From assembly GCA_003415625.1 (NCBI GenBank), contig PYIU01000004.1, positions 3,162,001 to 3,226,000 of the forward strand: a stretch of 64,000 bases of DNA, in the 5' to 3' direction. The notes below the pieces were generated by a model that was given only the letters and a program-made list of their open reading frames with translations, was not told the origin of the DNA and ran no database searches. Below are positions 10,629 to 21,438 of this stretch, piece after piece. How positions within the stretch are numbered: position 1 is the first letter of the stretch; each line of letters starts with the position of its first letter. The position numbers and the translations under genes are program-made. This DNA is from Aquanectria penicillioides. Its lineage: Eukaryota > Ascomycota > Sordariomycetes > Hypocreales > Nectriaceae.

Positions 10629-13600
10629 TTATTTCTCCGTGTGGCCATCGTTGAGCAGCATCTCCAGGACGATCTGCCTTCCCGGGAGCTCCGGGTGGCT
10701 CATTGCGATCTTTACGGTTCCCTTGGAACCCTCGCTTCCGCTCGACGTCTTCATAGAGCCATTTTGCTGCGGGTTCAGCGAGCTCCCACCTGTAGGACCT
10801 CGTACACCGAGATCCAGCACGCGGACATCTCGGCCTGCGATAATCTGCCGCAGTCGACCGTTCTCTGCGTTTCTAACCTCCACGTAATCTTCATTGAAAA
10901 GCAGCAGATATTGGCCGTACATGGTTGCGCCCCGCGCTTTCTTCTGCTTACCCGTGTACTCCATGATTAGGGTACGGCTGACATCACCGTGCTTATCCAC
11001 ATACACGGCGCAGTCCTCGTAGGTAAGAATAAATTCGTTTTCGTTGAGCCTGAACATTCCAAGCGGCTTCTGGTCTCGAATGCGGCTGGCGATGTTGGCA
11101 ATTGCAGGCGCCTTGAGGTCGGGGATAGACATCGGCTGCTTCTTATCCAGAGTGAGCATCTCGATTCCTTTGGCTGTCGAAACGGCAACGTAGGTCTGGA
11201 ACAAGCTGAGTGAGTAGCATTCTGTGGGGAAGAAGAACTCGTCAAAGTCACGGAAAGTATCAGCGTTGCCTCCGCCGGGCCTGCGTCCGCCGAAGAGTCG
11301 AGACTTCTTCTCAGTCGACTTGTGGAAAATCGGCTCCAGGACCTTGAATGACGTGTGCAATCCCTCCTTGCGCTTGTAGAACAGCAGCATGCGATCTTTC
11401 ATCTTCGCTGTGGCGAAATACGTCACATCCTTGGCAAGTCGCTGCGGCGCTCGTCGCGGGTTATCATTCAGGGGAGCGGCAAACTCAGCCACAGGGGCGA
11501 TGACGTCCAATGGGTAGGAGATGAGATTCTTGTCTGCGATAAGCACGCACACAGAAAACTCCTCTAGGACCGCAATTTGGGTAACTCTGCTGACTTGAAC
11601 AGTCTACAGGATTCGGTCAGCTCAAATTAAACACCAGAGATTCGAAGGTTACGTACCCTTTGCCATCCTCGAGGGTTCGAGGGGTCAGAAATGAAGACGC
11701 CGTAATCAGTTCCGATAGCAATCACAGACTTTCCAAAGGCAGTGAAGCCTGTTGCACAGTTGACTTGAGCCCTGCATACAGCGGGAACTCCCTGAGCGGG
11801 TCCGAGGATACCCTCCAGCTCTTGGATAGCTCGGTCAAGCGGTGTTCCCTTGACAGGAACACCAGCCGACCTCGCATACTGCGATGTGGCATCGTAGTGG
11901 AAGGAGGCGTCGGCAAGAACACGGAGTCGGAAGGGCTCGGCGTTTTGGGAGAAGAGTGCCTTAGCGTGTCGAGTCTTGGTCTCGATGATCTTGCTGCACC
12001 AATCGGCACGATCCCTGGCCGATGAGGCGTAGAGGGTGTAGACTTCGTGCCCGAGATGCTTTACCTTGAATGGGTACAGAATTCTGCCCTCGCCATCATT
12101 TGTTCCTGTTGGTGTGAGAGTGGAGCCCATGGAGGAGCTTGTTGCAACATGGTCCAAACCGGGCCGGCTGGTAGTGTTGCTCGCCACCTTGTTAAGCTGG
12201 GTACCAGATGCTGACGCGACTGGGGCTCTGCCGAGGGGAGCAATACGGTTTTGCCTTTGCACGGGCTCATCGTTCATGCTCTCAAGGAAGAGGAGAGGCA
12301 TGGGAATCGGCTATTAAAAGTTAGTTTAGTTCTTGTTTAAAAAAAAAAAAAATAAAAACCCCGTTTGGTAGAATAAATGGTGATGCGTACCTCCTTGGAA
12401 ACATCAAACTTCTTCTCTCCTCTTCCGTCCTTGGGGATGACAGCCTTGGCCAGAATGAAGTAGTGGTCGAAAAGAAGAGCATGAGTGTCCACCCATTTCA
12501 CACCTCTGGAACCCATTCTTTGAAGTTCACCCTGGAAGATCAACTCTCGGCCGAGGTGATCCAGGTTCAAGACTGAGTGGAAGCCTGGCCTCAGGACAAG
12601 CATTCTGTTCAAGTCCATCATCTCGACTCGCTTGTTCATCTCAGCCACCTTGGCATCACACTCCAAAGTAACAGTCTTGACTTCTTGGATGGCCTTGGCA
12701 AGGTTGGTCTTCTCCTCGCTGTCACCAATCATCTTGCCCTCCACGTTCTCAAGAAGGAGAATGTAACGCTGGAGACGCTGGAGAGGCGTGATCAGGTAAT
12801 GAGTCCAGTCTTGCTTCGAGGCAACCTTGTTTCTCAACATGGCTTCCAAGAATCCTTGAGAAGAATATTGCGCTCGGCCTCCCTTCGCATCATGTACACA
12901 GCACGCGGGTAAGCGGCAGAATACTCAATGTAAATAGACTTGGCCTTGCGGATCCACTCTCGGAACAGGTCGCTGAATCCAGTGATCCAGGGACCTTGCT
13001 CTTGCTGTCGGTACTTGAGCTGAGCCAAGAGGTGGTCCTTGTTGATGTCCTGAACAGTATCGAGTTTACCGAAAACAGCCTCCAGGAACTTGTCTCTCTT
13101 CTCGGGCTTTGAGAATCGGCGGGTTGCTGACGCGAAGGCGGTCTCGATAGTAAATGCGGAAAATATCCAGCTGCTTGATGTAGTTCTCTTCACCAGTGAC
13201 AATCTCGTGAAGAATGTTCTGGCGATCGACCTCCTTCTTCGGCTTCGATTCCCAGTCTTCTCTCTTGAGCTTGTAGAAAATGTGCCACTCGTCCGCTGGC
13301 TTGGCATCCTGAGGCATGAGGTCGTCCAGGTCAACCTTCTTGAGGGTTCGGGTACAATGGTAAGAGTAGCATCGACCGCTAATCTCGATTTCGTGCAACT
13401 TAGGTGCATAGCATCCCGCCCCAGTTAGCTGCCACAACACTCCAGAAATGTGACCGTCTCCAAACTTGACCCATTCTTCTTCGGGCACAAGCACGCCCTG
13501 CTCAAGCATGCGTGACACAACTCGGCTGCTGAGAACTTCGGCGTCTGCCACGTTCATCATGGGGATCTTGCCAGTGAAAAGGTTGATCAAGGCCTCCTCG

Positions 13601-15839
13601 ATGGCCTTGGCCTTCAAGTCCAGCTCGCCCTCGCCCATTTCACGAACCCAGGCTTCGAGGCCACTAAGGGCCCACGGCTCTGCACATCTCCGGAAGTCGG
13701 CAGCGTTCAGCTTGGAAGGCACAAACTTCTTCTTTCGGCCACTGGGCAGGGTAATGCCGTCGAAAGCAGCCATCGAGGCATTGCTGCCAGTGTCATACTC
13801 GGCGAATGGCGATGGAGCCGACAGATGTTGGCCATGCCGAGCTGCTCTCCTACGGTCATCAGCATCTGTCCTTGACCGGGCAGGTGTCTGCACGGCCGGG
13901 GTGTGAGTATGGCCGGATAAGGATATTGATCTTTCGGGTTGCTGATTGGCCATTGCTGCTGCTGCTGCACCATAATATGCCTCGGGGGTGTCTGGTTGAG
14001 TTCTGGAGTCGACGCTTCTTGAGTAATGATGGTAACTCTGGCGGCTGCCGGTCTGCAAGGAGAGCAGCGAGCTGCTGTCGGATCCAGGAGTAGGAGGAAT
14101 AGCGGGTAGAGGTCGATTCGAAAGACCTGGGTGATAGAAGAGGCCGTCGTATTCGTCCTTTGTGGGAGACTCGGTTCCGCTCTGTTGAGAATGTAATGAT
14201 ACATTTTCATCGCCTGCGTCAAAGCTCAGGCGGTGGGGATCTTGCAACCCACCAGTTCCGCCGTAGTCCATCTCGGCCGTCTTAAAAGCAGGGACGCTCT
14301 CGGTGTTTTGGTAGGCCGTGTTGAAGTATCCGGGGGTGGGGAGCGGTCGAGCTGCGTCGTGGCCGGCTGAAGCTGGAGGAGATCCAACATCGTTTCCGTA
14401 CGCCAAATTGCCAGCATATCCACCGCTAAGCGCTCCCAAGTCCATTCCGCCGAAATCGCTGTCGCTGCTAGCTGCCTGCTCCTCGGGAGGAGGTGGCAGC
14501 GGATTCGACATGGCCGGCATGTCGACGTAGCCGAAGGCGTTGCTGCTGAACCGCCGTTCCTCGAGTTCGGCCTGTCGCATAGCCATGATGCCAGCGGTTC
14601 CCTCGGGATCGTCGTCGTCGTCGTCGTAGTGGCGACTGGGGGAGGCCCGTTGGGCGGGGTTAGCAATGGCAGTGGCGCCAGAGTCGAATCGTTGCAACTG
14701 GCGAATCTCTTCTTCGGTGTACTGGCCGTTGGCGCTGGTGGGCTCGGGGAGCTGGCGGTATCGCTGACCAGATCCACTCAGCTCAGCTTCAATGTCCTGG
14801 ATGATGCTGTCCTGGGTGACGTGCTCGTCGGCGTATTCATCGTGAGAGTGACGAGCATTCGAGTTCCACTGAGATTCTGCCGACTGGTTGGCGGGGCGGC
14901 TTGGAAGCGGTGCATTGGTGGGGTGCCTTTGAAGCCCCGGTGATGCCTGTGGTTGTGTGGCGGGCGATTCCATGGGTGAGGTTTGCGAGTTGGAACGAGA
15001 CGTCCTATTATAATGCGAGTTGTGGTCGTTGGCAGCGTAGTAGGGGCCAACGGGAATCTGGGTTTCGGTGGGATATGGAGGCGCTGAGGCGTTTGTGTAC
15101 GAGGTCGGAGTGGTGCCGGCCCCATTCGATGCGCCGGTCGAATACTGACCGTACGACTGATCGTAGCCCAACTGTGACTGCGGGGAGGCAAGAGGCGGGC
15201 TGCGGAGAGGAGGCTGCTCGAAGCCGTGGGACATGGAGGGGGAGGGGGAGGCGGAAGAGTGGGAATAAGTACCGGAGTAGGTGGATGCGGTGGACTGGCT
15301 ATATGCCAGAGACGTCTGCGAAGCTGAAACGGACGAGGTAGTGTTGTTGTATGCCTGGCCATAGCTGTTGTAGCCGGCGTGTGTCGAGTGCCGCTGGGGA
15401 ACGGTTGTTGTGCTCGCATAAGCGGCGGGATTGTAAGCCTGTGGGGTATATGCGGCCGGGGCGAGGGAGTGTAGGAGCTGGCGTTGGATGCATAGCGGCT
15501 CGGTGGCTGATGATGATAGGGCACGGTGGAAGTGGATTGCGAGCGCTGGAAGTTGGAAGAGGTTTGCGCGAAGCTCTGAGGGTTGTATGAGTGGGATGGC
15601 GTCGGCGGGGTGGGATCCTGGAACTGGTGTTGGTATCCCGACAAGGCGTTGTTCGTGGAACCATAGGAAGGTCGGGCAGCCGCTTGCGCCGCAGCCGAAC
15701 CGCTCATGAACAACTCATCTTCGCCGTTGCCGGTTGGGGGGTTGGCGTAGGCGGCAGAGCGCTCGGGAGGATGTTGATTGTAGTAAGCACCATCATCCCC
15801 GCCAGTAAAGCTGGCACGGCGGCCAGGGTCGTAGGCGGG

Positions 15840-15885
<46 letters not shown>

Positions 15886-15998
15886 TGTTGCTGTTGCTGG
15901 TACTCTTGCTGCTGGTACTCTTGGCCGTGGCCTGCAACGGGGTACTGGACGGGAGGCACATGGCCATACCGTTGTTGGTTGTCGCCGCGAAAAGACAT
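10629..15998 (-). CDS. rom2: Rom2-like Rho1 guanine nucleotide exchange factor (DEP-DH-PH-CNH), with frame breaks
   Basis: Activates Rho1 GTPase in the cell-wall integrity pathway at sites of polarised growth (family knowledge). Exons (minus): 15998-12391, 12310-11657, 11603-10629. Introns are 12311-12390 and 11604-11656. Product is about 1745 residues. Order: a Pro/Ser/Gln-rich N-terminus with a ~20-residue polyQ tract, a DEP-like region (~750-840, from KKKFVPSKLNAADFRRC), a DH domain (~925-1120, from ILHEIVTGEENYIKQLDIF to HYLITPLQRLQRYILLLENV), a PH region (~1150-1290) and a C-terminal CNH domain (~1400-1730). Three frame breaks interrupt the first exon: near 15458-15461, near 13104-13110 and near 12850. 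The last two bracket about 260 bp inside the DH domain that is read in another frame. None has a GT-AG signal, and correcting them gives a divisible length (1746 codons) and contiguous DH homology. Sequencing indels are more likely than a broken gene. Start chosen at MSFRGDNQQRYGH. Confidence 0.9.
15841..15900. repeat. CTG/CAG trinucleotide tract encoding polyglutamine in the RhoGEF
   Basis: Near-perfect run of TGC/TGT triplets, encoding about 20 consecutive glutamines on the minus strand within the disordered N-terminus. It consists of about 13 pure CAG codons followed by mixed CAA/CAG. It is followed by further Q-rich (QQEYQQQEY) repeats. Confidence 0.9.
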
Positions 15999-16623
15999 GA
16001 CTGCGGTGGATGGCGATGTCGATGTCGATGGCGGAGTGCGCGGAGATGGGTCGCAGGGCACAAGAGGGAAGAGGTCAGAGCCGCTTCGGGCCTGGGCGGG
16101 TCGGGCGTTCACCACAGCTTAGACGGCAGGCGAGGAAGAGCGCGGGCTGATCGCATTGAGGGGCATTCGAAGGAGAGTCCTGGCCGTTGAGGAGAGGGAA
16201 AGGTGAAATGGAATGGTGACAGGGCAAAAAAATAATAACGAGGCCGTCGTCCGTCAGCAGGTGGCGCGCGGGATCAAGGCAAGGGCCAAGGCGAAGGAGG
16301 ACGGGACTGATCAGGCAGGACGACGAGGGTTTGGCGGTCGGGGGTCGGGGGTCGGAGTTTGGGCGGAAATGGATCTTGTGTGTGGTGGACTCGATACGAT
16401 ATGGTGGCCGAGTCGCAAGGATGAGAGTGGATGGGGAAACGGCGCGGTTTTGTTTAGGTGCGCGAGGTGGGCGGGACCCCGTCTCACAGCACACAGCACA
16501 CACAGCGCAGCAAAAGGGTCAAAAGCTCGGCTCTCAAATCACAAGGCGCGAGGGCGAGAGAGGGGCGTGAGAGAAGGAGAAGAAGTGGAAAAAGAAGAAG
16601 AAGATGGTGATGAAGAAGGAGGA

Positions 16624-16648
16624 GAAACAGAAACAGAAACAGAAACAG
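16624..16648. repeat. (GAAACA)4 hexanucleotide repeat
   Basis: Four tandem copies within a purine-rich tract upstream of the RhoGEF gene. Confidence 0.85.
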
Positions 16649-17035
16649 TGAGAGGGCAACGAATAGGCCGTGGCGGGGTGGGTGGAGGGGATGAGGGAAA
16701 GAAAAAGCATCCGAAGGGGAATCAGGAATTAAGAGCAGTAAGAGTCGACGGCAACACGAGGGAGTGGCGGTTCTTGACCTATGGCTCTAGAGGCGGAGGC
16801 CTAGCGGGGGGAGCAGAGTGACGATGCGAATGGCAGTAAGGTAAGAGTGAGAGGCGAGAAGGACGATGGGGAGAGGACTATCTCACGCAGCGTAGCAAGA
16901 GTGTGAGTGAGGAGAGGAACGTCACTGAAGATCAGGCTCCAAGGTCCAAAGCTCCCACCCTGTCGGCGAACTGGTGTGGCTCGTTTCTGTTTGTGTGTGC
17001 CTCTTTTCACTGGGGCTGTGGTTGGTACAGATACT

Positions 17036-17108
17036 GTTGTTGGTGCTGCTGCGACTGCTACTGCTACTGCTACTGCTGCTACTGCTGCTCCTGCTGCTAC
17101 TGCTAATG
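17036..17108. repeat. Degenerate TGCTGC/TACTGC trinucleotide tract
   Basis: Runs of TGC, TAC and TGT triplets over about 70 bp outside any recognised gene. The triplet pattern leaves frames open on both strands, but there is no product evidence. Confidence 0.7.
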
Positions 17109-17310
17109 CTACTGACGACAAGTGCGCCTGTCGGTGGACAATAGCGGAATGCTGGGCAGCTGTGTTGTTTTCCAACGCTATTTGGTGCCATGTAGGGCGT
17201 CCTTCGTGCTACGTGCTAGCTGGGGTACGGCTGGATAAGGTACTGTCCGATATTGAGCCAAGCCACATGGATGACGGGGCGCCTCCGAGGCTTGGATCGC
17301 CGGCATGCTT

Positions 17311-17346
17311 GGGTCTGGGTCTGGGTCTGGGTCTGGGTCTGGGTTT
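17311..17346. repeat. (GGGTCT)n hexanucleotide repeat
   Basis: Five perfect copies plus a degenerate one (GGGTTT) followed by GGGG. Not the canonical fungal telomere unit TTAGGG. Confidence 0.85.
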
Positions 17347-18420
17347 GGGGGGACGGGAGACGGCCAAGAACAGCACCCGCAAGCCGGTCCGTCTGTGTTT
17401 GTATGTATGTAGGTAGGTAGGTAGGTATTACATGGATGAGAGACACGCACACGTGCTGCTTCTGCGACAAGCACGGGGGGCCCTGTGCTCCCTGGGACCA
17501 GGTTAAACCACCACACGGAATGCCAGCACCGCCCGCCGTACATACCTTTCAGACTAGCCGTTCTGTAACCCACGGTACCGGTATTGGATCCCTCGGTAGG
17601 CAAACTCACCACCTACCAAAGCCGGGCGTGCCTGTCCCCGGGCGGTGCAGGCAAATGAGCACGAGAAACTAGAGGTGATGTGGTTGGTGGAGATGCAGCG
17701 CTGGATCGATGCTGGAACGTCGTGTTGGTTGGTTGGCTGGTTGGTTAGTCGGCTTTGCCATGAGAAACGGCCAAGAGTTCTGGGCGGCCTCGCCGTCAGA
17801 CTGTACCTGCTTAGCCACGGATATGGATGTATTCGTACGTCAGTGTGTCGCAGCAACAACACCAGCAAAGCCAGCCGAGGGGTTGAGGGGATACAAGCGC
17901 CAAAGCACATACATGCACATACTTATGTGGATATCCCGGTGGAGCGCTTTGAATGACCGACCGACGTACATAGCACAATACGGCATGTCAGAACCACGGC
18001 AGACGAATCACATCTGCCAGTTCCTCTCCCCTTTCTTCGTGGGCCATCGTATCGCCGCTGCAGGCATTGGGCAATCACAGTCAGAATGTCTGCATTGAAC
18101 ATCTCATGACATGCATCTCCCTCCCATCTCTAACTGCAGGTACTTTGCGGCACGGTAACTTCAACCAAGGCAGGGGCCCCAACCCCTGCCAGTTCAATAG
18201 GTGGTTTGTGTCTGTCCATTCAATGTGCGCGGGTAGAGGGGGATGGATGGACGAAAAGAAGGGGAAAAGAAAAATAACATGCCCACCTGGAAACCCCTAG
18301 ACTACTAACCGCCAACTGACAGCACCTCACCCTGCGGAACTAACCCTAGCCTGGGTCCCCTACGTGCTCCGTCCAGAACCCCGCTATGACCCAATCACCG
18401 GGGGTCCCCATGGCGACCTA

Positions 18421-18453
18421 AGCTCCAGAGACCCTCTGAAAAGGCCCCTCTGG
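18421..18453. repeat. Inverted repeat CTCCAGAG...CTCTGGAG
   Basis: An 8-bp perfect stem with a loop of about 17 bases in an otherwise gene-less GC-rich segment. The GAGACCCT motif at the stem edge recurs just downstream. Confidence 0.5.
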
Positions 18454-21438
18454 AGACCCTGTAGGGCTCCTCAAGAAGGGCACCCTGAAGGGAAATGGAC
18501 TTGCGCTACCAGTTAGCGTCCACCCTTCGTACTCTGCAGTGGTCCCCCTCGTACATGGGATGGAGCGTAGTCCCCGCGGAAGCCCCCTGAAAAACTGCCC
18601 GCCCGCCCGTTCCCTTCCGGCGACGGAGGCGTCTAACCTCCATCTAGTGACCTCATACCTGTCTCGCACATACAGGTATGTAGTCCTATGATCCTGGTCT
18701 CGCTGGTGCTCTGTGTTTCCCTAGAGTCCTACCAACAACATTCGAAAGAAAATGGACCAAAAAAAGAATAAGAAAAAAAAAAAACAGATGGTGGATTCGT
18801 CACCTCTCGCTTGATGTCTCTGCCCCCTTCTGGAAGGACTTTAACACTAGGAAACCCCAGTCCTATTGGGCACACTCCATCCCCTTGGCTGGCAAGGCCG
18901 GCCCGCTCGCTTGGTTGCTTGCTTTGCTTGCTTCTTTGCTTGAATTTCCGCTCGTCTGACTGCAGTGACAACAGTGACAACGAGGCTCCCCAGCGGAGTG
19001 ACCGAAAGCAAGCAGGCATGTCAGCCGCCCACCCAGCCCTACGCCCACGCAACCACCCCAGCACCACCCGCTCACCCACTGACGTCCAGAATATGGTACT
19101 ACGTGGTAGTCCGTACGTCCCCGCCAGGTACGTACATGTATGTACCCGCACTTCACCACCACCCCACCTGGCACCGGACATTATGACCAGCGCATCATCA
19201 CCGCCATCAGCATCGTTGCTCCGTCCAAAGTACTCAAGAGATCTGCTTGCTGGCGTGCTGCCCGTCTCATCCGCAACCAAATCCTTCCAAGTCTCAACCT
19301 CCCACTCTCGGGTTGCCAGTATCAGTTTCGAGTCTCATGTCAGACAACAATAAAACACATCTCTCTAACCCTCGCTGTCCGCCCACCGCCTGGCGATTTG
19401 AGGCTTCCCATCGCTTCCCATCGCTTCGCATCACACCGCATCGCCGACGGGCGTGTGGCACCCATTTCAAGACCAAGTACAAACGCCCACTACCTCGGGA
19501 ATGTCTCATCATCACGACACCTCTTCATCACGCTCCTCTGTCGCCTTGGCATACTACGTGTTGATACATACGTTTGTTTCTATCTCGACGACTTTTCACT
19601 ACGTGGTGACTACTCTTTTTCGTCCAACCCGGAGCTCTCTTCTTCCCAGGGCCACATCACCTCGTGCCATCTCCACTCCCAACACGAACGCATCCTGCTT
19701 CTTGACCATTTCTGCCCTACCCGGCATTGTCGAACATTAGTGGTTCTCACCCCCCATAAGTCTTTCCACTCGCCAGCTGCAAATGCCTTTTTTTCGCGTT
19801 TCACCCCCAGACCGGACAATGAGGATCGCCGTAGCCCCAGTAATCCCTTGACTCAATCTTACACTCCACCATGGATATTGACATGGCCTGTGCCCCGCAG
19901 CTATAAGCATGACAATTTGCCTGGGGGCCTGTAGGTATGTCCTTTGGAGCCGCCCACCGTTGAGAGACTCGGCTATCTTCGCCTGTCTTTTTCTATCCCA
20001 GCACATATTCTGTTTCATCCTTTGCTCGGCTTCGATCGCCTATTTCCGACCCCCAAAGAACTGAGCATGGTCATGGATCATGCATGTGGAGTTTGCTGCA
20101 TCGTTTGCTTACTTCCTAGCCCCCAAAGCAACTACCCTAAACCTTCATTATCCCAAAATAACAAAAGGACGTAAACAAAGCTCTTAGTGATTGTTAAATT
20201 TAAGCATCTCAATTCGTAGGTCTTGGCTTGTTTTTTATAAGATGCTATTATGATATCAGTTCCTACTCTACCGAATTTCACAGAGCGCGTAAGCTGAAAA
20301 TTAGTTTGGATGTGCGGATGGGACTTGGCGATAGAATCCTTGATATGGGCATCAATTCTTGAGATTGTTTATCAAGAAGCCAAAGTATGGCGTCTTTGCA
20401 ACTTTTTACTCTGTATTCTTAGGTCTATACTTTCCAGCCATAAAATATAATATCTGGTGTGTCGTATGCTTGTATTCTTCTTCCAATTAACCCACAGATG
20501 CCCTTGCCAAGTACTCTCTTCATTGGTGGAATGGTGGATCATCACACATATCTATCTGCCTCGGAAGACCAAGCTTCTGATGCCTTCTCCATTATGCGCG
20601 TGTGGCAGAGTACCCCTCGACTAGTTCTGAGAGCGTCATGGTGTCGCTGTTAGCTGGAAACCGCCTGTATAGTACTCGATAATCGCGCATTATAGATAAC
20701 ATCTACGATTGATCTGTTCTCGTATACAAAAGTGGATAGTTTCACTCGACAGAGTTGGGTTCACAAAGCCATATGGAAACTACATCTTCAAGCCAAATGA
20801 AATATGACCAGCCTCAGAACGGCCAAACAAAGTGATCACGAGGGGGAAACGATTGGTCAAGGGCGTTGGCATCGCCATGTTAATATGCCGCGTGTGACAA
20901 TGGCGGTTCATCCGATTCCTTCTTCTTGTGCTCCGCATCTCCATCGGGTGAGACTGCACTTTCAAGCCAAACCGACCAAACGGGACGCCAGCCTCATTCT
21001 GCAGCCTGTCAGCTTCACAATCACTTGATACCCTACACACTTCGGGCATCAATTCACAAAGCTGGTTAACCGGAATCGAGATGGAGGAATAGACTAAGCT
21101 TGAAAGGACGAAATGCTCCCGGCTGCTTGGCAAGGCAACGGGCGGCCCTCTAGGCGCGGAAACCTCGTGGGGTTGGGAGGGTCTTTTTTTTTTTTTTTGC
21201 ACAATTGTTTGCCTCAACTATCTTCTATAAAGAAAGGCAGCTGCGCAATGTTCCTTGCATCAACGATGTTTGTTCCCCTTGAACTCGAGTGCTCCTTCGT
21301 CCGTCTATTCTCATGCCTAGCTCGATCCCTCGCTTGGTGCTCTCTTAGACAAGAAACCACGCGGACTGATATCAAACATTCGGGCTCGTCATTTGAAGAA
21401 TACCTTGTTAGGACTATAAAGTACAAGGGTTTGGAAAC

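Larger units (their letters stand above)
15999..21438. other. 5.4-kb gene-poor region with simple repeats, a GC-rich segment and an AT-rich block
   Basis: No gene is recognised. 16.0-17.0 kb is purine-rich and probably the leader/promoter of the RhoGEF gene. 17.0-17.5 kb is packed with short tandem repeats. 18.3-18.7 kb is GC-rich with a small inverted repeat. About 20.16-20.78 kb is clearly AT-richer and lacks open frames. Long open frames around 18.8-19.9 kb overlap on both strands with no recognisable product. A short ATG frame at about 19871 (MDIDMACAPQL then stop) is too small to call. Confidence 0.45.

Noticed and set aside
16213..16821. Arg/Gly/Glu-rich frame upstream of the RhoGEF gene
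   Set aside because: Produced by purine-rich simple sequence including (GAAACA)n; more likely promoter or leader of the RhoGEF.
17311..17346. (GGGTCT)n as an interstitial telomere
   Set aside because: The unit differs from TTAGGG and no subtelomeric context is visible, so it is treated as an ordinary microsatellite.
19140..19934. 264-codon open frame on the plus strand in the 16-21 kb gap
   Set aside because: No motif, no intron pattern, and several competing frames cover the same bases.
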